A DNA stretch of 51,722 nucleotides, from assembly GCA_019240395.1 (NCBI GenBank), contig JAFAYM010000067.1:1-51722 (forward strand). Reading direction: 5' to 3'. The notes below the pieces were generated by a model. It was not told where the DNA came from and did no database searches. It saw nothing but the letters and a program-made list of their open reading frames with translations. This stretch comes from Acidisphaera sp. (GTDB lineage Bacteria > Pseudomonadota > Alphaproteobacteria > Acetobacterales > Acetobacteraceae). This document shows, in pieces, positions 42,949-50,981 of this stretch (position 1 is its first letter; each line of letters opens with the position of its first letter). The position numbers and the translations under genes are program-made.

Positions 42949-44265
42949 ATGTCATCAAGCGCCTACGCGCCGACGCTCTCGGCAGCGGAGCACCGCCGGA
43001 TGCTCACGCGAGCGGCGATCGCCGCCACCATCGGCACGACGATCGAATGGTACGACTTCTTCCTCTACGGCACCGCCACCGGCCTGGTCTTCGCCAGCCT
43101 GTATTTCCCCAATTCCGATCCGCTGGTCGGCACGCTGAATGCCTTCGGCATTTACGCCGTCGGCTTCATCGCGCGGCCGATCGGGGCGATCATCTTCGGC
43201 CATTTCGGCGACCGGATCGGCCGCAAATCCACGCTGATCGCCACCCTGATGCTGATGGGCATCGCCACCGTGCTGGTCGGCTGCGTGCCCACCTATGCGA
43301 CGATCGGCATCTGGGGCGCGATCATCCTCACCGCACTCCGCTTCGTCCAGGGGGTGGGCGTCGGCGGCGAGTGGGGCGGCTCGGTGCTGCTCTCCATGGA
43401 ATGGTCACGCGGCAACAGCGGTCGCGGTCTCGCCGCGTCGTGGCCGCAATTGGGTGTCGCCGCCGGTCTCTTCACCTCCAACCTGGCGGTGTTGATCTTC
43501 AGCGCGTGGTCCGGCAGCGCTTTCCTGACCTGGGGGTGGCGTATCCCGTTCCTGCTGTCGATCGTCCTGATCGCTATCGGGCTGTGGATCCGGCTCGGCG
43601 TCGAGGAATCCCCGAGCTTCAAGCAGGTGGCTGCGGAATCCCGCATCGACAAAGCCCCAGCGCTGACGGTGATCGCCCAGCATCCCCGGCTGATCATACT
43701 GAGCGCCCTGGCCCGCATGGGAGAGCAGGCCCCGTTCTACATCTTCACCGCGTTCGTCTTCGCCTATGGCGTCGGCACGCTGAAGGTCTCGCGCGAGCTG
43801 CTGCTGTTTTCGGTGATGCTGGCCTCCGTGCTTTCGGTCGTGACGATACCGCTCTCCGGCCATCTCTCGGATCGCTTCGGTCGCCGGCGCATGTATATGT
43901 GGGGGGCGGCACTCACCGGCGTGTACGGCTTCATCTATGTCGGGCTGCTGAACACCACGGCGCCCCTGCTGGTCTTCATCGCCGTCGTGCTGTCGCTGAT
44001 CCCGCACGACATCATGTACGGGCCGCAGGCGGCGCTGATCGCCGAGGGCTTCCCGGCCCGGCTGCGCTACAGCGGCGCTTCGATCGGCTATCAGCTGGCC
44101 TCGATAATCGCCGGCGGCCCGGCGCCGCTGATCGTCGCCTGGCTCCTCGCCCAGTACAAGACGGGATGGGTGATCGCCTATTTCACCTTGGCCTGCGCGG
44201 TGATCAGCCTGATCGCGACATCGCTGATGCCGGACCACACCAACAAGGAGATTGCCGGGACCTGA
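42949..44265 (+). CDS. MFS transporter, metabolite:H+ symporter (MHS) family
   Basis: A 438-residue inner-membrane protein with twelve expected helices. ATG 42949 follows CGGAGAAAAACC. The MHS signature GTTIEWYDFFLYGTATG, the loop FGHFGDRIGRKSTLI, and LRFVQGVGVGGEWGGSVLL are diagnostic, with the second-half loop SGHLSDRFGRRRMYMW. Relatives carry citrate, alpha-ketoglutarate, proline/betaine or shikimate. It ends the plus-strand run and is convergent with the FHA gene 19 bases away. It may import or export the product or substrate of the neighbouring hydrolases; which is not evident. Confidence 0.92.
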   Translation: MSSSAYAPTLSAAEHRRMLTRAAIAATIGTTIEWYDFFLYGTATGLVFASLYFPNSDPLVGTLNAFGIYAVGFIARPIGAIIFGHFGDRIGRKSTLIATLMLMGIATVLVGCVPTYATIGIWGAIILTALRFVQGVGVGGEWGGSVLLSMEWSRGNSGRGLAASWPQLGVAAGLFTSNLAVLIFSAWSGSAFLTWGWRIPFLLSIVLIAIGLWIRLGVEESPSFKQVAAESRIDKAPALTVIAQHPRLIILSALARMGEQAPFYIFTAFVFAYGVGTLKVSRELLLFSVMLASVLSVVTIPLSGHLSDRFGRRRMYMWGAALTGVYGFIYVGLLNTTAPLLVFIAVVLSLIPHDIMYGPQAALIAEGFPARLRYSGASIGYQLASIIAGGPAPLIVAWLLAQYKTGWVIAYFTLACAVISLIATSLMPDHTNKEIAGT

Positions 44266-44284
44266 TTCGGGCCTGAGGACTCGA

Positions 44285-45427
44285 TCAGAAGGTGAAGGCG
44301 ATGACCGAGAAATCCTCGTCAAAGCCGTCCGGTCCCGCCGCCTCGCGCAGCGCGTGATAGAGTCGCAGCGGCTCGGGCAAGCCGGGTCTCAGCTCCGAGC
44401 GGACCAGCTGCGGCAGGAAGCCCTGGGCGCCCCGCAGGCTCCGATCGGCGGTCTCGCTCGCGCCGTCGCTCAGCAGATAGAGCATGCTGCCGGGCGGCGC
44501 GATCACCGTGTGCACGGAGAAATCGCGCCCCGGCTCCAGGCCGATCGCCGGGCCCCCCGCCGCCAATGGCAGCGCCGCCCGCCGCTCGGGTGGCACCAGG
44601 AAGCCGGGGCGGCGCCCGGCGGCGGCGTAGCGCAGCTCGCCGGAGGTGCGATCGAAGGTGAAATACCAGATCGAGAAGAACAGGCCGTTGTGGTCCTCGG
44701 GCCGGAACATCGCGTCCAGCCCGGCGAGCACGCTCCCGGGATCGGCGAGGTCGATGCCGGGAATGCTCGGCCGACGCAGCAGGTTCATCACCGCCACCGA
44801 GTGCATCGCCGCCCCGGTGCCCTGTCCCGCGACGTCGAGCATGTAGCCGGCGAAGATGTCGGCATCGAGAAAGCGATAGCCGAAGGCGTTGCCGCCGAGA
44901 TGCGCGCACGGCAGGAACAGCCAGTTGGCCCGCACCGGCCCGGCATCGATCGGCTTGGGCAGCAGCATCTGCACGTAGGCGCTGGCCCCCTGGAGGTCGC
45001 GCTCGATCGCCGCCGCTTCCTCGATCTCGCGCCGGGTGCGCCGCTCGTAGATCAGCGTATGTGATCCGACCTGCAGCACCGAGCCGTGCTGCAGCGGCAC
45101 CGCGCCGGCGATCCTGACGCCATCGACGAAGGTGCCGTTGGTGGATTTCAGGTCGGTGGCGACGACGTGCTCGCCCATCAGCTGGATACGGCAGTGTCGG
45201 CGCGAGACCATGCTGCCGTCGAGCACCACTTCGCAGGGCGGCACGCGGCCGATCGTCGTCGGCTCGGTGCCGACCGGAATGCGCTGCTGCACCGCCCCGG
45301 CTTCCGACAGCAGCAGGGTATGGGCGATCTCCTCGCCGGCGGCACCGCCGGGTGCGCGGCCGGGAGTTCCGGCGCCGGGCCTGGCAATGAACGTCGCGTC
45401 CTCGTCGACCGCGATGGCGTCGCGCAT
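44285..45427 (-). CDS. FHA-domain / SpoIIE-type PPM phosphatase fusion
   Basis: I use ATG 45427 (380 residues) because AAGGGG lies 9 bases upstream; ATG 45475 would add 16 basic residues without a ribosome binding site. The FHA domain comes first: PTTIGRVPPCEVVL, VSRRHCRIQ and DLKSTNGTFVDG, the phosphothreonine-binding residues. A SpoIIE/RsbU-like PP2C domain follows: FLPCAHLGGNAFGY, GYMLDVAGQGTGAAMHS, LRYAAAGRRPGFLV, YLLSDGASETADRS and DEDFSVIAF, keeping the metal aspartates. It should read a phosphothreonine signal and dephosphorylate a serine/threonine-phosphorylated partner, such as an anti-sigma antagonist. It diverges from the EAL-PP2C pair. No cognate kinase or STAS protein is in the window. 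Confidence 0.85.
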   Translation of the reverse strand: MRDAIAVDEDATFIARPGAGTPGRAPGGAAGEEIAHTLLLSEAGAVQQRIPVGTEPTTIGRVPPCEVVLDGSMVSRRHCRIQLMGEHVVATDLKSTNGTFVDGVRIAGAVPLQHGSVLQVGSHTLIYERRTRREIEEAAAIERDLQGASAYVQMLLPKPIDAGPVRANWLFLPCAHLGGNAFGYRFLDADIFAGYMLDVAGQGTGAAMHSVAVMNLLRRPSIPGIDLADPGSVLAGLDAMFRPEDHNGLFFSIWYFTFDRTSGELRYAAAGRRPGFLVPPERRAALPLAAGGPAIGLEPGRDFSVHTVIAPPGSMLYLLSDGASETADRSLRGAQGFLPQLVRSELRPGLPEPLRLYHALREAAGPDGFDEDFSVIAFTF

Positions 45428-45620
45428 ACAACCGGGCCCCTTGTTGGCCTTTTCCGGACGACGCTTCCGCGCCATCGGCAAGCAGGCTAGGCCGGGGGGG
45501 TTAGTAATTCGTCAAGCCGGCGCCACGCTCAGGCTGAGCGCCCGCGCGCCGGGACGGGCATTTACCCGACGGTGACCGAAGCCGGGGTATCTCGGCGGCG
45601 CACGCGAGTTTCCCGCAACG
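45428..45620. promoter_or_regulatory. Divergent region between phosphatase and EAL genes
   Basis: A 193-bp spacer (145 if the longer phosphatase start is used). It holds a G7 run at 45495-45501 followed by TTAGTAATTCG, the only AT-rich patch. CTCAGGCTGAG near 45528-45538 is a near-perfect short palindrome. No RBS precedes the EAL start. No gene is seen. Confidence 0.35.
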
Positions 45621-46496
45621 ATGCCGCTTCCCGCCGACCCCGATGAAGCCCCGCCCCAGCCCGGCGGCCGCGGCCTGCCACCACCCTCCTTGCCCGGAAG
45701 AGGGTGGCGGGCCGGCACCACCCGCCCCGAGGCACCCGATCATCGGCTGGAGCAGGACCTCGCCTACGCGCTGGAGCAGGGCCAGCTCACCTTGCACTAC
45801 CAGCCCCGGGTTCGCCTCACCACCCGCCTGCCGATCGGCGCGGAAGCCCTCGCGCGCTGGCCGCACCGGCGCCGCGGCATGGTTCCGCCGGTCGTCTTCA
45901 TTCCCATGGCGGAGCGCATGGGCCTGATCACCCAGCTCGGCGGCTGGGCCCTGTCGACGGCCTGCATCGAGGCGACACGCTGGCCGGCCCCTGCGGTCGT
46001 CTCGGTCAATGTCTCCGCCCTGCAACTCGCCGAAGGCTGCCTGTTGCGGCAGGTGCGCGCCGCGCTCGACGAGTCCGGCTTGGCGCCCGAGCGGCTCGAG
46101 ATCGAGCTGACGGAATCCATGCTGGTCGACGCCGGCATCGAGACGCTGCTGACGCTCTCGGCGGTGCGGGACCTCGGCGTCGGCATCGCGCTCGACGATT
46201 TCGGCACCGGCTACGCCAGCCTCGCCGCCCTCAAGCGCCTGCCGCTCACCCAGCTCAAGCTCGACCGTTCGCTGATCCGCGGCGTGCCGCGCCATCGCGA
46301 GGATAGCGCCATCGCCGGCGCCCTCGTGGCGACGGGACACGCGCTCGATCTCTCCATCGTCGCCGAAGGCGTCGAGTGCGAGGCGCAGTGCCGCTTCCTC
46401 TGCGAGATCGGCTGCGAGCAGGGACAATCCTTCTTCCTCGGCCACCCGGTGCCGGCGGAACGGTTGCGCCAGAACCTGATCGGCGCCATCGGATGA
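45621..46496 (+). CDS. EAL-domain cyclic-di-GMP phosphodiesterase, stand-alone
   Basis: A 291-residue cytoplasmic protein. A Pro/Gly-rich N-terminus of about 40 residues is followed by one EAL domain with all the usual catalytic residues: EAL at E75-A76-L77, VNVSALQL, EIELTES, the LDDFGTGYASL motif, KLDRSLI and AEGVE. The late GCEQGQSFFLGHPVP is close to the standard QGYxxGxP. It should hydrolyse c-di-GMP to pGpG. There is no GGDEF, PAS or membrane segment. The overlap ATGA with the PP2C gene suggests linked phosphorylation and c-di-GMP control. Confidence 0.92.
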   Translation: MPLPADPDEAPPQPGGRGLPPPSLPGRGWRAGTTRPEAPDHRLEQDLAYALEQGQLTLHYQPRVRLTTRLPIGAEALARWPHRRRGMVPPVVFIPMAERMGLITQLGGWALSTACIEATRWPAPAVVSVNVSALQLAEGCLLRQVRAALDESGLAPERLEIELTESMLVDAGIETLLTLSAVRDLGVGIALDDFGTGYASLAALKRLPLTQLKLDRSLIRGVPRHREDSAIAGALVATGHALDLSIVAEGVECEAQCRFLCEIGCEQGQSFFLGHPVPAERLRQNLIGAIG

Positions 46497-47236
46497 GCAC
46501 GCCCCGACACCGCTTCGAATTCGCCGCGGTCACCACACGCGGCCTGCAACGCCGCCGCAACGAGGACGCCCTGGGGGCCGGTGGCGTGCTCCTCGTCGAC
46601 GAGGTGACGGAGCCGCTGTACGGCGCAATCGACGCCGAAGACGCCGCCGTCTTCGTGCTGGCCGACGGCGTCAGCGGGCACGCGCACGGCGCCCTGGCCA
46701 GCCGGGAGGCGGTGGCCGAACTGATGGCCGACGCGTCGTCGCTTGCCGAGCCGCAGACCTGCATGGACGCCGTCCGCCGCGCCAATCTGCGCCTGCACGA
46801 GACGATGATGCGCCAGCCCGAGACCATCGGCATGGCCACCACCGTCGCCGGCCTGTCGCTGCACGATCGCGTCGCCTGCTGGTTCAACGTCGGCGACAGC
46901 CGCGTCTATCGCATGCGCCCGGAGGGACTGGAGCAGATCAGCGTCGACGACAGGCAGGCGCGCTCGCACGGCATTCTCCAGAGCCTCGGCGGGCAACTCG
47001 CCATCCTGCCGATCCGGCCGCATATCGGCTGCGCCACGATCAAGCCCGGTGAAATCCTGCTGCTGTGCACCGACGGGCTGACCGACATGCTGCCCGACAT
47101 GCGTATCGCTGCCATTATCGCGGAAGAGCGCCAGGTGACGGACGCGGTCGCGGCGTTGTTGCAGGCGGCGTTGGACGCCGGCGGGACGGACAATGTTTCA
47201 ATCGCGCTGGTGAAGTCAGCACCGGGAATGCTTTAG
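46493..47236 (+). CDS. PP2C-family serine/threonine phosphatase
   Basis: A 247-residue phosphatase. ATG 46493 overlaps the EAL stop as ATGA. PPM motifs appear in order: RRRNEDALG, FVLADGVSGHAHGALAS, GMATTVAGL, WFNVGDSRVYRM, ILLLCTDGLTDMLPD and GGTDNVSIALV. The four metal aspartates are kept, so it should be active. It resembles PppA/Stp1-type single-domain phosphatases, which reverse Ser/Thr kinase signals, for instance in type VI secretion control. No secretion genes are in this window. Its 3' end overlaps the tail of the convergent amidohydrolase by 4 bases. Confidence 0.92.
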   Translation: MSTPRHRFEFAAVTTRGLQRRRNEDALGAGGVLLVDEVTEPLYGAIDAEDAAVFVLADGVSGHAHGALASREAVAELMADASSLAEPQTCMDAVRRANLRLHETMMRQPETIGMATTVAGLSLHDRVACWFNVGDSRVYRMRPEGLEQISVDDRQARSHGILQSLGGQLAILPIRPHIGCATIKPGEILLLCTDGLTDMLPDMRIAAIIAEERQVTDAVAALLQAALDAGGTDNVSIALVKSAPGML

Positions 47237-48030
47237 AATCGGAACAGCGCCCGCGGCGTATCCGCCAGGATGCTGCGGCGCGCCGCCTCGTCCGGCACCC
47301 AGGCGTGCAGCCAATCGAGGCAGCCGCGGTAGGTCGTGCCAGCCTCGTGGTTGACCCACGGCCAGTCGCTCGCCCAGACCAGGCGCTCCGGTCCGCCCGC
47401 CTGCATCAGGGCGTCCACATAGTGCTGCGGGTCGGCACCACCCAGGCGGTAGGGTGCCGAGAGCTTGACCCAGGTATCGCCGGCTGCCACCGCCTTCAGC
47501 ACCTCCTGGAATCCGGGGGACGCCACGCCCTGCACCGGGTCCGGGCAGCCGAAATGGTCGAGCACCACGCGCACCCCGCTCCGGCGCACCACCGGCAGCA
47601 TGCCGGCCAGCTTCGCGTCCTCGAGAAAGATCTCCACCTGCCAGTCGAGCTCACGCAGAGTGGCAAAAAGCCTTGTCCACTCCGGCGCCGCGACATCCGG
47701 AATGCTGCGCCGGCGCAGCCAGTTCAGCCGGATGCCGACGACGCCCTGTGCCGCCATGCCCTGCAACAGCCCGGGGTCGCTCTCCGGTGCGACGATCGCC
47801 GTGCCGCGCAGCCGGTCGGGGTGGCGCGTCAGCGCGTCGAGCAGAATGGCATTGTCGGTGCCGTAGAAACTCGGCGCCGTCAGCACGCCATGCGACACGC
47901 CGTGCCGATCGAGCAGATCGAGATACTCCTCGACGAGAACATCTCGTTTCGGCTCGGAATGCCGCTCATCCGCCAGCTTCGCCTCGCGCCGCATGACGTG
48001 CGCGTGACAGTCGATTGCAGTCAGCTCCAT
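47233..48030 (-). CDS. Amidohydrolase family protein (LigI/COG3618-like), copy 1
   Basis: A 265-residue TIM-barrel hydrolase. ATG 48030 follows GAGGG within the end of tctA, 10 bases away. MELTAIDCHAHVM supplies the N-terminal HxH-type metal or substrate site, and VRVVLDHFGCPD, WVKLSAPYRLGG and RLVWASDWPWVNHE form the later active-site strands with the Asp of SDWP. Relatives hydrolyse lactones or decarboxylate aromatic and dicarboxylic compounds (2-pyrone-4,6-dicarboxylate lactonase). It is the last gene of the tct operon. A paralogue opens it at 50981. Confidence 0.88.
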   Translation of the reverse strand: MELTAIDCHAHVMRREAKLADERHSEPKRDVLVEEYLDLLDRHGVSHGVLTAPSFYGTDNAILLDALTRHPDRLRGTAIVAPESDPGLLQGMAAQGVVGIRLNWLRRRSIPDVAAPEWTRLFATLRELDWQVEIFLEDAKLAGMLPVVRRSGVRVVLDHFGCPDPVQGVASPGFQEVLKAVAAGDTWVKLSAPYRLGGADPQHYVDALMQAGGPERLVWASDWPWVNHEAGTTYRGCLDWLHAWVPDEAARRSILADTPRALFRF

Positions 48031-48040
48031 GCACTTGCCC

Positions 48041-49558
48041 TCATGTCGCGGGTTTCGAGTGGTCCGATCCTGACGCTAAGGGCGCGTCCGCAGCCTGCCG
48101 CCGCAGAAAGAACGCCGCCAGCAAGACCGTCAGCACCAGGATGGCGAGGCTGACGGGATGGGTGACGAACACCGTCGGGTCGCCCCGGGAGATCAGCATG
48201 GCGCGGCGGAAATTCTCCTCCAGCATCGGCGCCAGCACCAGTGCCAGGACCAGCGGCGCCGGGCTGCAATCCAGCTTGCGGAACACCACGCCGACGACGC
48301 CGAAAATCCCCGCGAGCACCACGTCGAAGGCCGAGTTCGAGACGCTGTAGACGCCGATGCAGCAGAACACCAGGATCGCGGGATAGAGCAGCCGGTAGGG
48401 GATCATCAGCAGCCGGATCCACAGCCCCACCATCGGCAGGTTGAGCACCAGCAGCATCAGATTGCCGATCCACATGCTGGCGACCACGCCCCAGAACAGG
48501 TCGGGGTGGCTCTCGATCACCTGCGGGCCCGGGCTGATGCCCTGGATCTGCAGCGCGCCGAGCATCAGCGCCATCGCCGCGCCGGCGGGAATGCCGAGCG
48601 TCAGCATGGGAATGAAATGCGTCAGCGCGGCGGCGTTGTTGGCGGATTCCGGCCCGGCGACGCCCTCTATCGCGCCCTGTCCGAAGCGCGATGGGTCGCG
48701 GGCCAGCCGGCGCTCGAGCGCGTAGGCGGCGAAGGAGCTCAGCAGCGGTCCGGTGCCGGGCAGGATGCCGAACGCCGCGCCGAGCGCCGTGCCGCGCAGC
48801 ACCGGCCGCCACGACGCGCCGAGATCGGCGCGCGTCGGCAGCAGCGAGGCGATCCTGGCGCTCGGCATGACCCGCCGCTCGGGAGCGCCGAGATTGATGA
48901 TGATCTCGCCGAAGGCGAACAGCCCGACGGCGACGGCGACGAAGTTCACCCCGTCCGCGACCTGGTTGAAGCCGAAGGTGAAGCGCATCTCCCCGGTCGT
49001 CACATCGGTGCCGACGCAGCCGAGCAGCAGGCCGATGACCGTCATGCCCATGGTGGTGGCGAGCGAATTGCTGCTGAGCACGGAGGCCGTCACCAGCGCC
49101 ATGACGATCATGGCGGCGTATTCCGCCGGCCCGAAGGCGAGCGAGGCCTGCGCCAGCAGCGGCGAGAGGGTGGCGATGATCAGCACGCTGACGCAGCCCG
49201 CGAAGAAGGAGCCGAAGGCGGAGATGCAGAGCGCGGCGCCAGCCCGGCCGCCACGCGCCATCGGATGCCCGTCCAGGCAGATGACGACCGAGCTGGGCTC
49301 GCCCGGCATGTTCAGCATGATCGCCGTGGTGGAGCCGGCATGGTGCGCGCCGTAATAGATGCCGGACAGCATGATCAGCGCGCCGACCGCCGGCATCTTG
49401 AAGGTCAGCGGCAGCAGCATGGCGATCGCGGTGACCGGGCCGATCCCCGGCAGCACGCCGACCAGGGTGCCGAGCGCCGCGCCGGCCAGGCAGTACAGCA
49501 GGTTGAGCGGCGAGACGGCGACGCTGAAGCCGAGCGACAGGTTCTGCAGCCACTCCAT
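48041..49558 (-). CDS. tctA: Tripartite tricarboxylate transporter, large membrane subunit
   Basis: A 505-residue protein with about twelve membrane spans. TctA marks are LVGVLPGIGPVTAIAMLLPL, IYYGAHHAGSTTAIMLNMPGE, LDGHPMARGG, ILPGTGPLLSSFAAYALE and GPESANNAAALTHFIPMLTLGIPAGAAMALM. It forms the channel of a secondary importer that needs TctB and the periplasmic TctC. TctB lies 4 bases upstream; TctC is not in the window. Substrates of this family include citrate, phthalates and other carboxylates. Confidence 0.94.
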   Translation of the reverse strand: MEWLQNLSLGFSVAVSPLNLLYCLAGAALGTLVGVLPGIGPVTAIAMLLPLTFKMPAVGALIMLSGIYYGAHHAGSTTAIMLNMPGEPSSVVICLDGHPMARGGRAGAALCISAFGSFFAGCVSVLIIATLSPLLAQASLAFGPAEYAAMIVMALVTASVLSSNSLATTMGMTVIGLLLGCVGTDVTTGEMRFTFGFNQVADGVNFVAVAVGLFAFGEIIINLGAPERRVMPSARIASLLPTRADLGASWRPVLRGTALGAAFGILPGTGPLLSSFAAYALERRLARDPSRFGQGAIEGVAGPESANNAAALTHFIPMLTLGIPAGAAMALMLGALQIQGISPGPQVIESHPDLFWGVVASMWIGNLMLLVLNLPMVGLWIRLLMIPYRLLYPAILVFCCIGVYSVSNSAFDVVLAGIFGVVGVVFRKLDCSPAPLVLALVLAPMLEENFRRAMLISRGDPTVFVTHPVSLAILVLTVLLAAFFLRRQAADAPLASGSDHSKPAT

Positions 49559-49562
49559 CGCG

Positions 49563-50024
49563 CTACCAGAGGCTGCTCGGCCAGAGATCGATGGGCAGCT
49601 GGATGCCGTAGATGAAGATGCCGGTGGCCATGGCGAGCAGCGCGGCGCCGATCACCGCCACCTCGAGCGGACGCCGGAGCAGGCGTTCATGACAGCCCAG
49701 CAGCACCAGCGCGATCACCGCCGGCCCGAGGCCCCAATCCGTTATCAGCGCGGCGAAGGCGAGCACCCCGGCGAGGACGAACAGCAGCGGCGTCAGCGGC
49801 CAGGCGCCGATGATCGTGCGGCGACCCGCGCGAACGCCGCGCCAGGCCGAGATCGCCCCAAGAGCCAGCAGGACGATGCCGAGCAAGGTCGGAAAATACC
49901 CGGGCCCCATCTGCGTCGCAGTGCCCATGGAATAGGCGTGCGCGTGCACCACCACGAAGCTGCCGAAAGCCAGGAAAATCACCCCGGCCCAGAACGCCCG
50001 GGCATCGCGGATGTGCGCGCGCAT
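49563..50024 (-). CDS. tctB: Tripartite tricarboxylate transporter, small membrane subunit
   Basis: A 153-residue membrane protein with about four hydrophobic segments. The segment GTATQMGPGYFPTLLGIVLLALG is the TctB signature. Start is ATG 50024, 9 bases after the isocitrate-lyase-family stop; tctA follows 4 bases after its stop. It acts with TctA as the membrane part of the transporter. Confidence 0.9.
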   Translation of the reverse strand: MRAHIRDARAFWAGVIFLAFGSFVVVHAHAYSMGTATQMGPGYFPTLLGIVLLALGAISAWRGVRAGRRTIIGAWPLTPLLFVLAGVLAFAALITDWGLGPAVIALVLLGCHERLLRRPLEVAVIGAALLAMATGIFIYGIQLPIDLWPSSLW

Positions 50025-50033
50025 CCCGCCGGA

Positions 50034-50981
50034 TCAGCCGCGCACGACGAAGCTGCGATCCTTCGTGCCGTACCGCCGCTCGAGTTCCTCCTCGAGGAGA
50101 TATTTCGATTCCAGCTCGTCGATGAACCCGTAGCCCATCAGCGCGGTGATCTCCTCCATGCCGACGAGGAGGTCGGGCCGGTCGTGCACCGTGCCGGTCT
50201 CGGCGTTGTCGGCCAGCAGCTTCAGCGCCTGCATCATGCCCATGATCGCCGCCGCCGGGAGCATGCGCGCGAAGCTCACCCGCGCCACGCCGATTTCCTG
50301 CAGCCGCGGCACGGGGATCAGCGGGGTGGTCGGGCGGGAGCGGACGCCGAACCCCATGTTGATGCTCACCGGCGCCTGCACGGCGTCGACGAACTGACGG
50401 ATCTGCTCCTCCGAGCGGATGGCGTCGGGATAGACCATGTCGGCACCGGCGGCGAGATACATCCGGGCGCGCCGTATCGCCCCATCGATGCCCTCGACGG
50501 CAATCGCGTCGGTGCGCGCGTTGATGATGAAGCCGGGATCGCGCTTGGCCTGCGCCGCCGCCTCGATCTTCTTTGCGGCCTCGCGCGCATCGATCAGCTC
50601 CTTGCCGTGCATGTGGCCGCAGCGTTTCGGGCTGACCTGGTCCTCAATGTTGATGCCGACCACGCCGGCCTCCTCGAAGAACTGCACGGTGTGATACACG
50701 GTGACGGGATTGCCGTATCCGGTGTCGGCGTCCGCCATGATCGGGATGCCGACGGAGCGGGCGATCCACTTGCAGGCCTCGACATTCTCGGTCAGCGACA
50801 GGATGCCGATATCCGGCACGCTCAGCCGCGAATTGGCCAGGCCGGCGCCGCTCACCGCCGCGGCCTTGAAGCCCATGCGCTCGACGACGCGCGCGGTGTA
50901 GCCGTCATATATGCCGGGCGAGACGATTATCTTTCCACTCTCCAGAAGCCCGCGCATCTGCTGGATTTTGCTGGGGCTCAT
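50034..50981 (-). CDS. Isocitrate lyase / PEP mutase superfamily C-C lyase (methylisocitrate/dimethylmalate lyase-like)
   Basis: A 315-residue alpha/beta barrel. ATG 50981 shares its A with the upstream amidohydrolase stop (TGATG). Marks are GIYDGYTARVVERMGFKA, IMADADTGYGN (Mg site), GINIEDQVSPKRCGH with the catalytic Cys of the PKRCGH loop found in lyases, and INARTDAIAV. The cysteine argues for C-C bond cleavage of a 2-methylmalate-, methylisocitrate- or dimethylmalate-type acid and against a PEP mutase. It sits between a carboxylate transporter and two amidohydrolases, so the imported substrate is likely a branched di- or tricarboxylate. Confidence 0.9.
   Translation of the reverse strand: MSPSKIQQMRGLLESGKIIVSPGIYDGYTARVVERMGFKAAAVSGAGLANSRLSVPDIGILSLTENVEACKWIARSVGIPIMADADTGYGNPVTVYHTVQFFEEAGVVGINIEDQVSPKRCGHMHGKELIDAREAAKKIEAAAQAKRDPGFIINARTDAIAVEGIDGAIRRARMYLAAGADMVYPDAIRSEEQIRQFVDAVQAPVSINMGFGVRSRPTTPLIPVPRLQEIGVARVSFARMLPAAAIMGMMQALKLLADNAETGTVHDRPDLLVGMEEITALMGYGFIDELESKYLLEEELERRYGTKDRSFVVRG

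Noticed and set aside
44285-47236. Type VI secretion regulatory cluster
   Set aside because: FHA and PP2C proteins are typical of such clusters, but no tss/hcp/vgr or Ser/Thr kinase gene is in the window.
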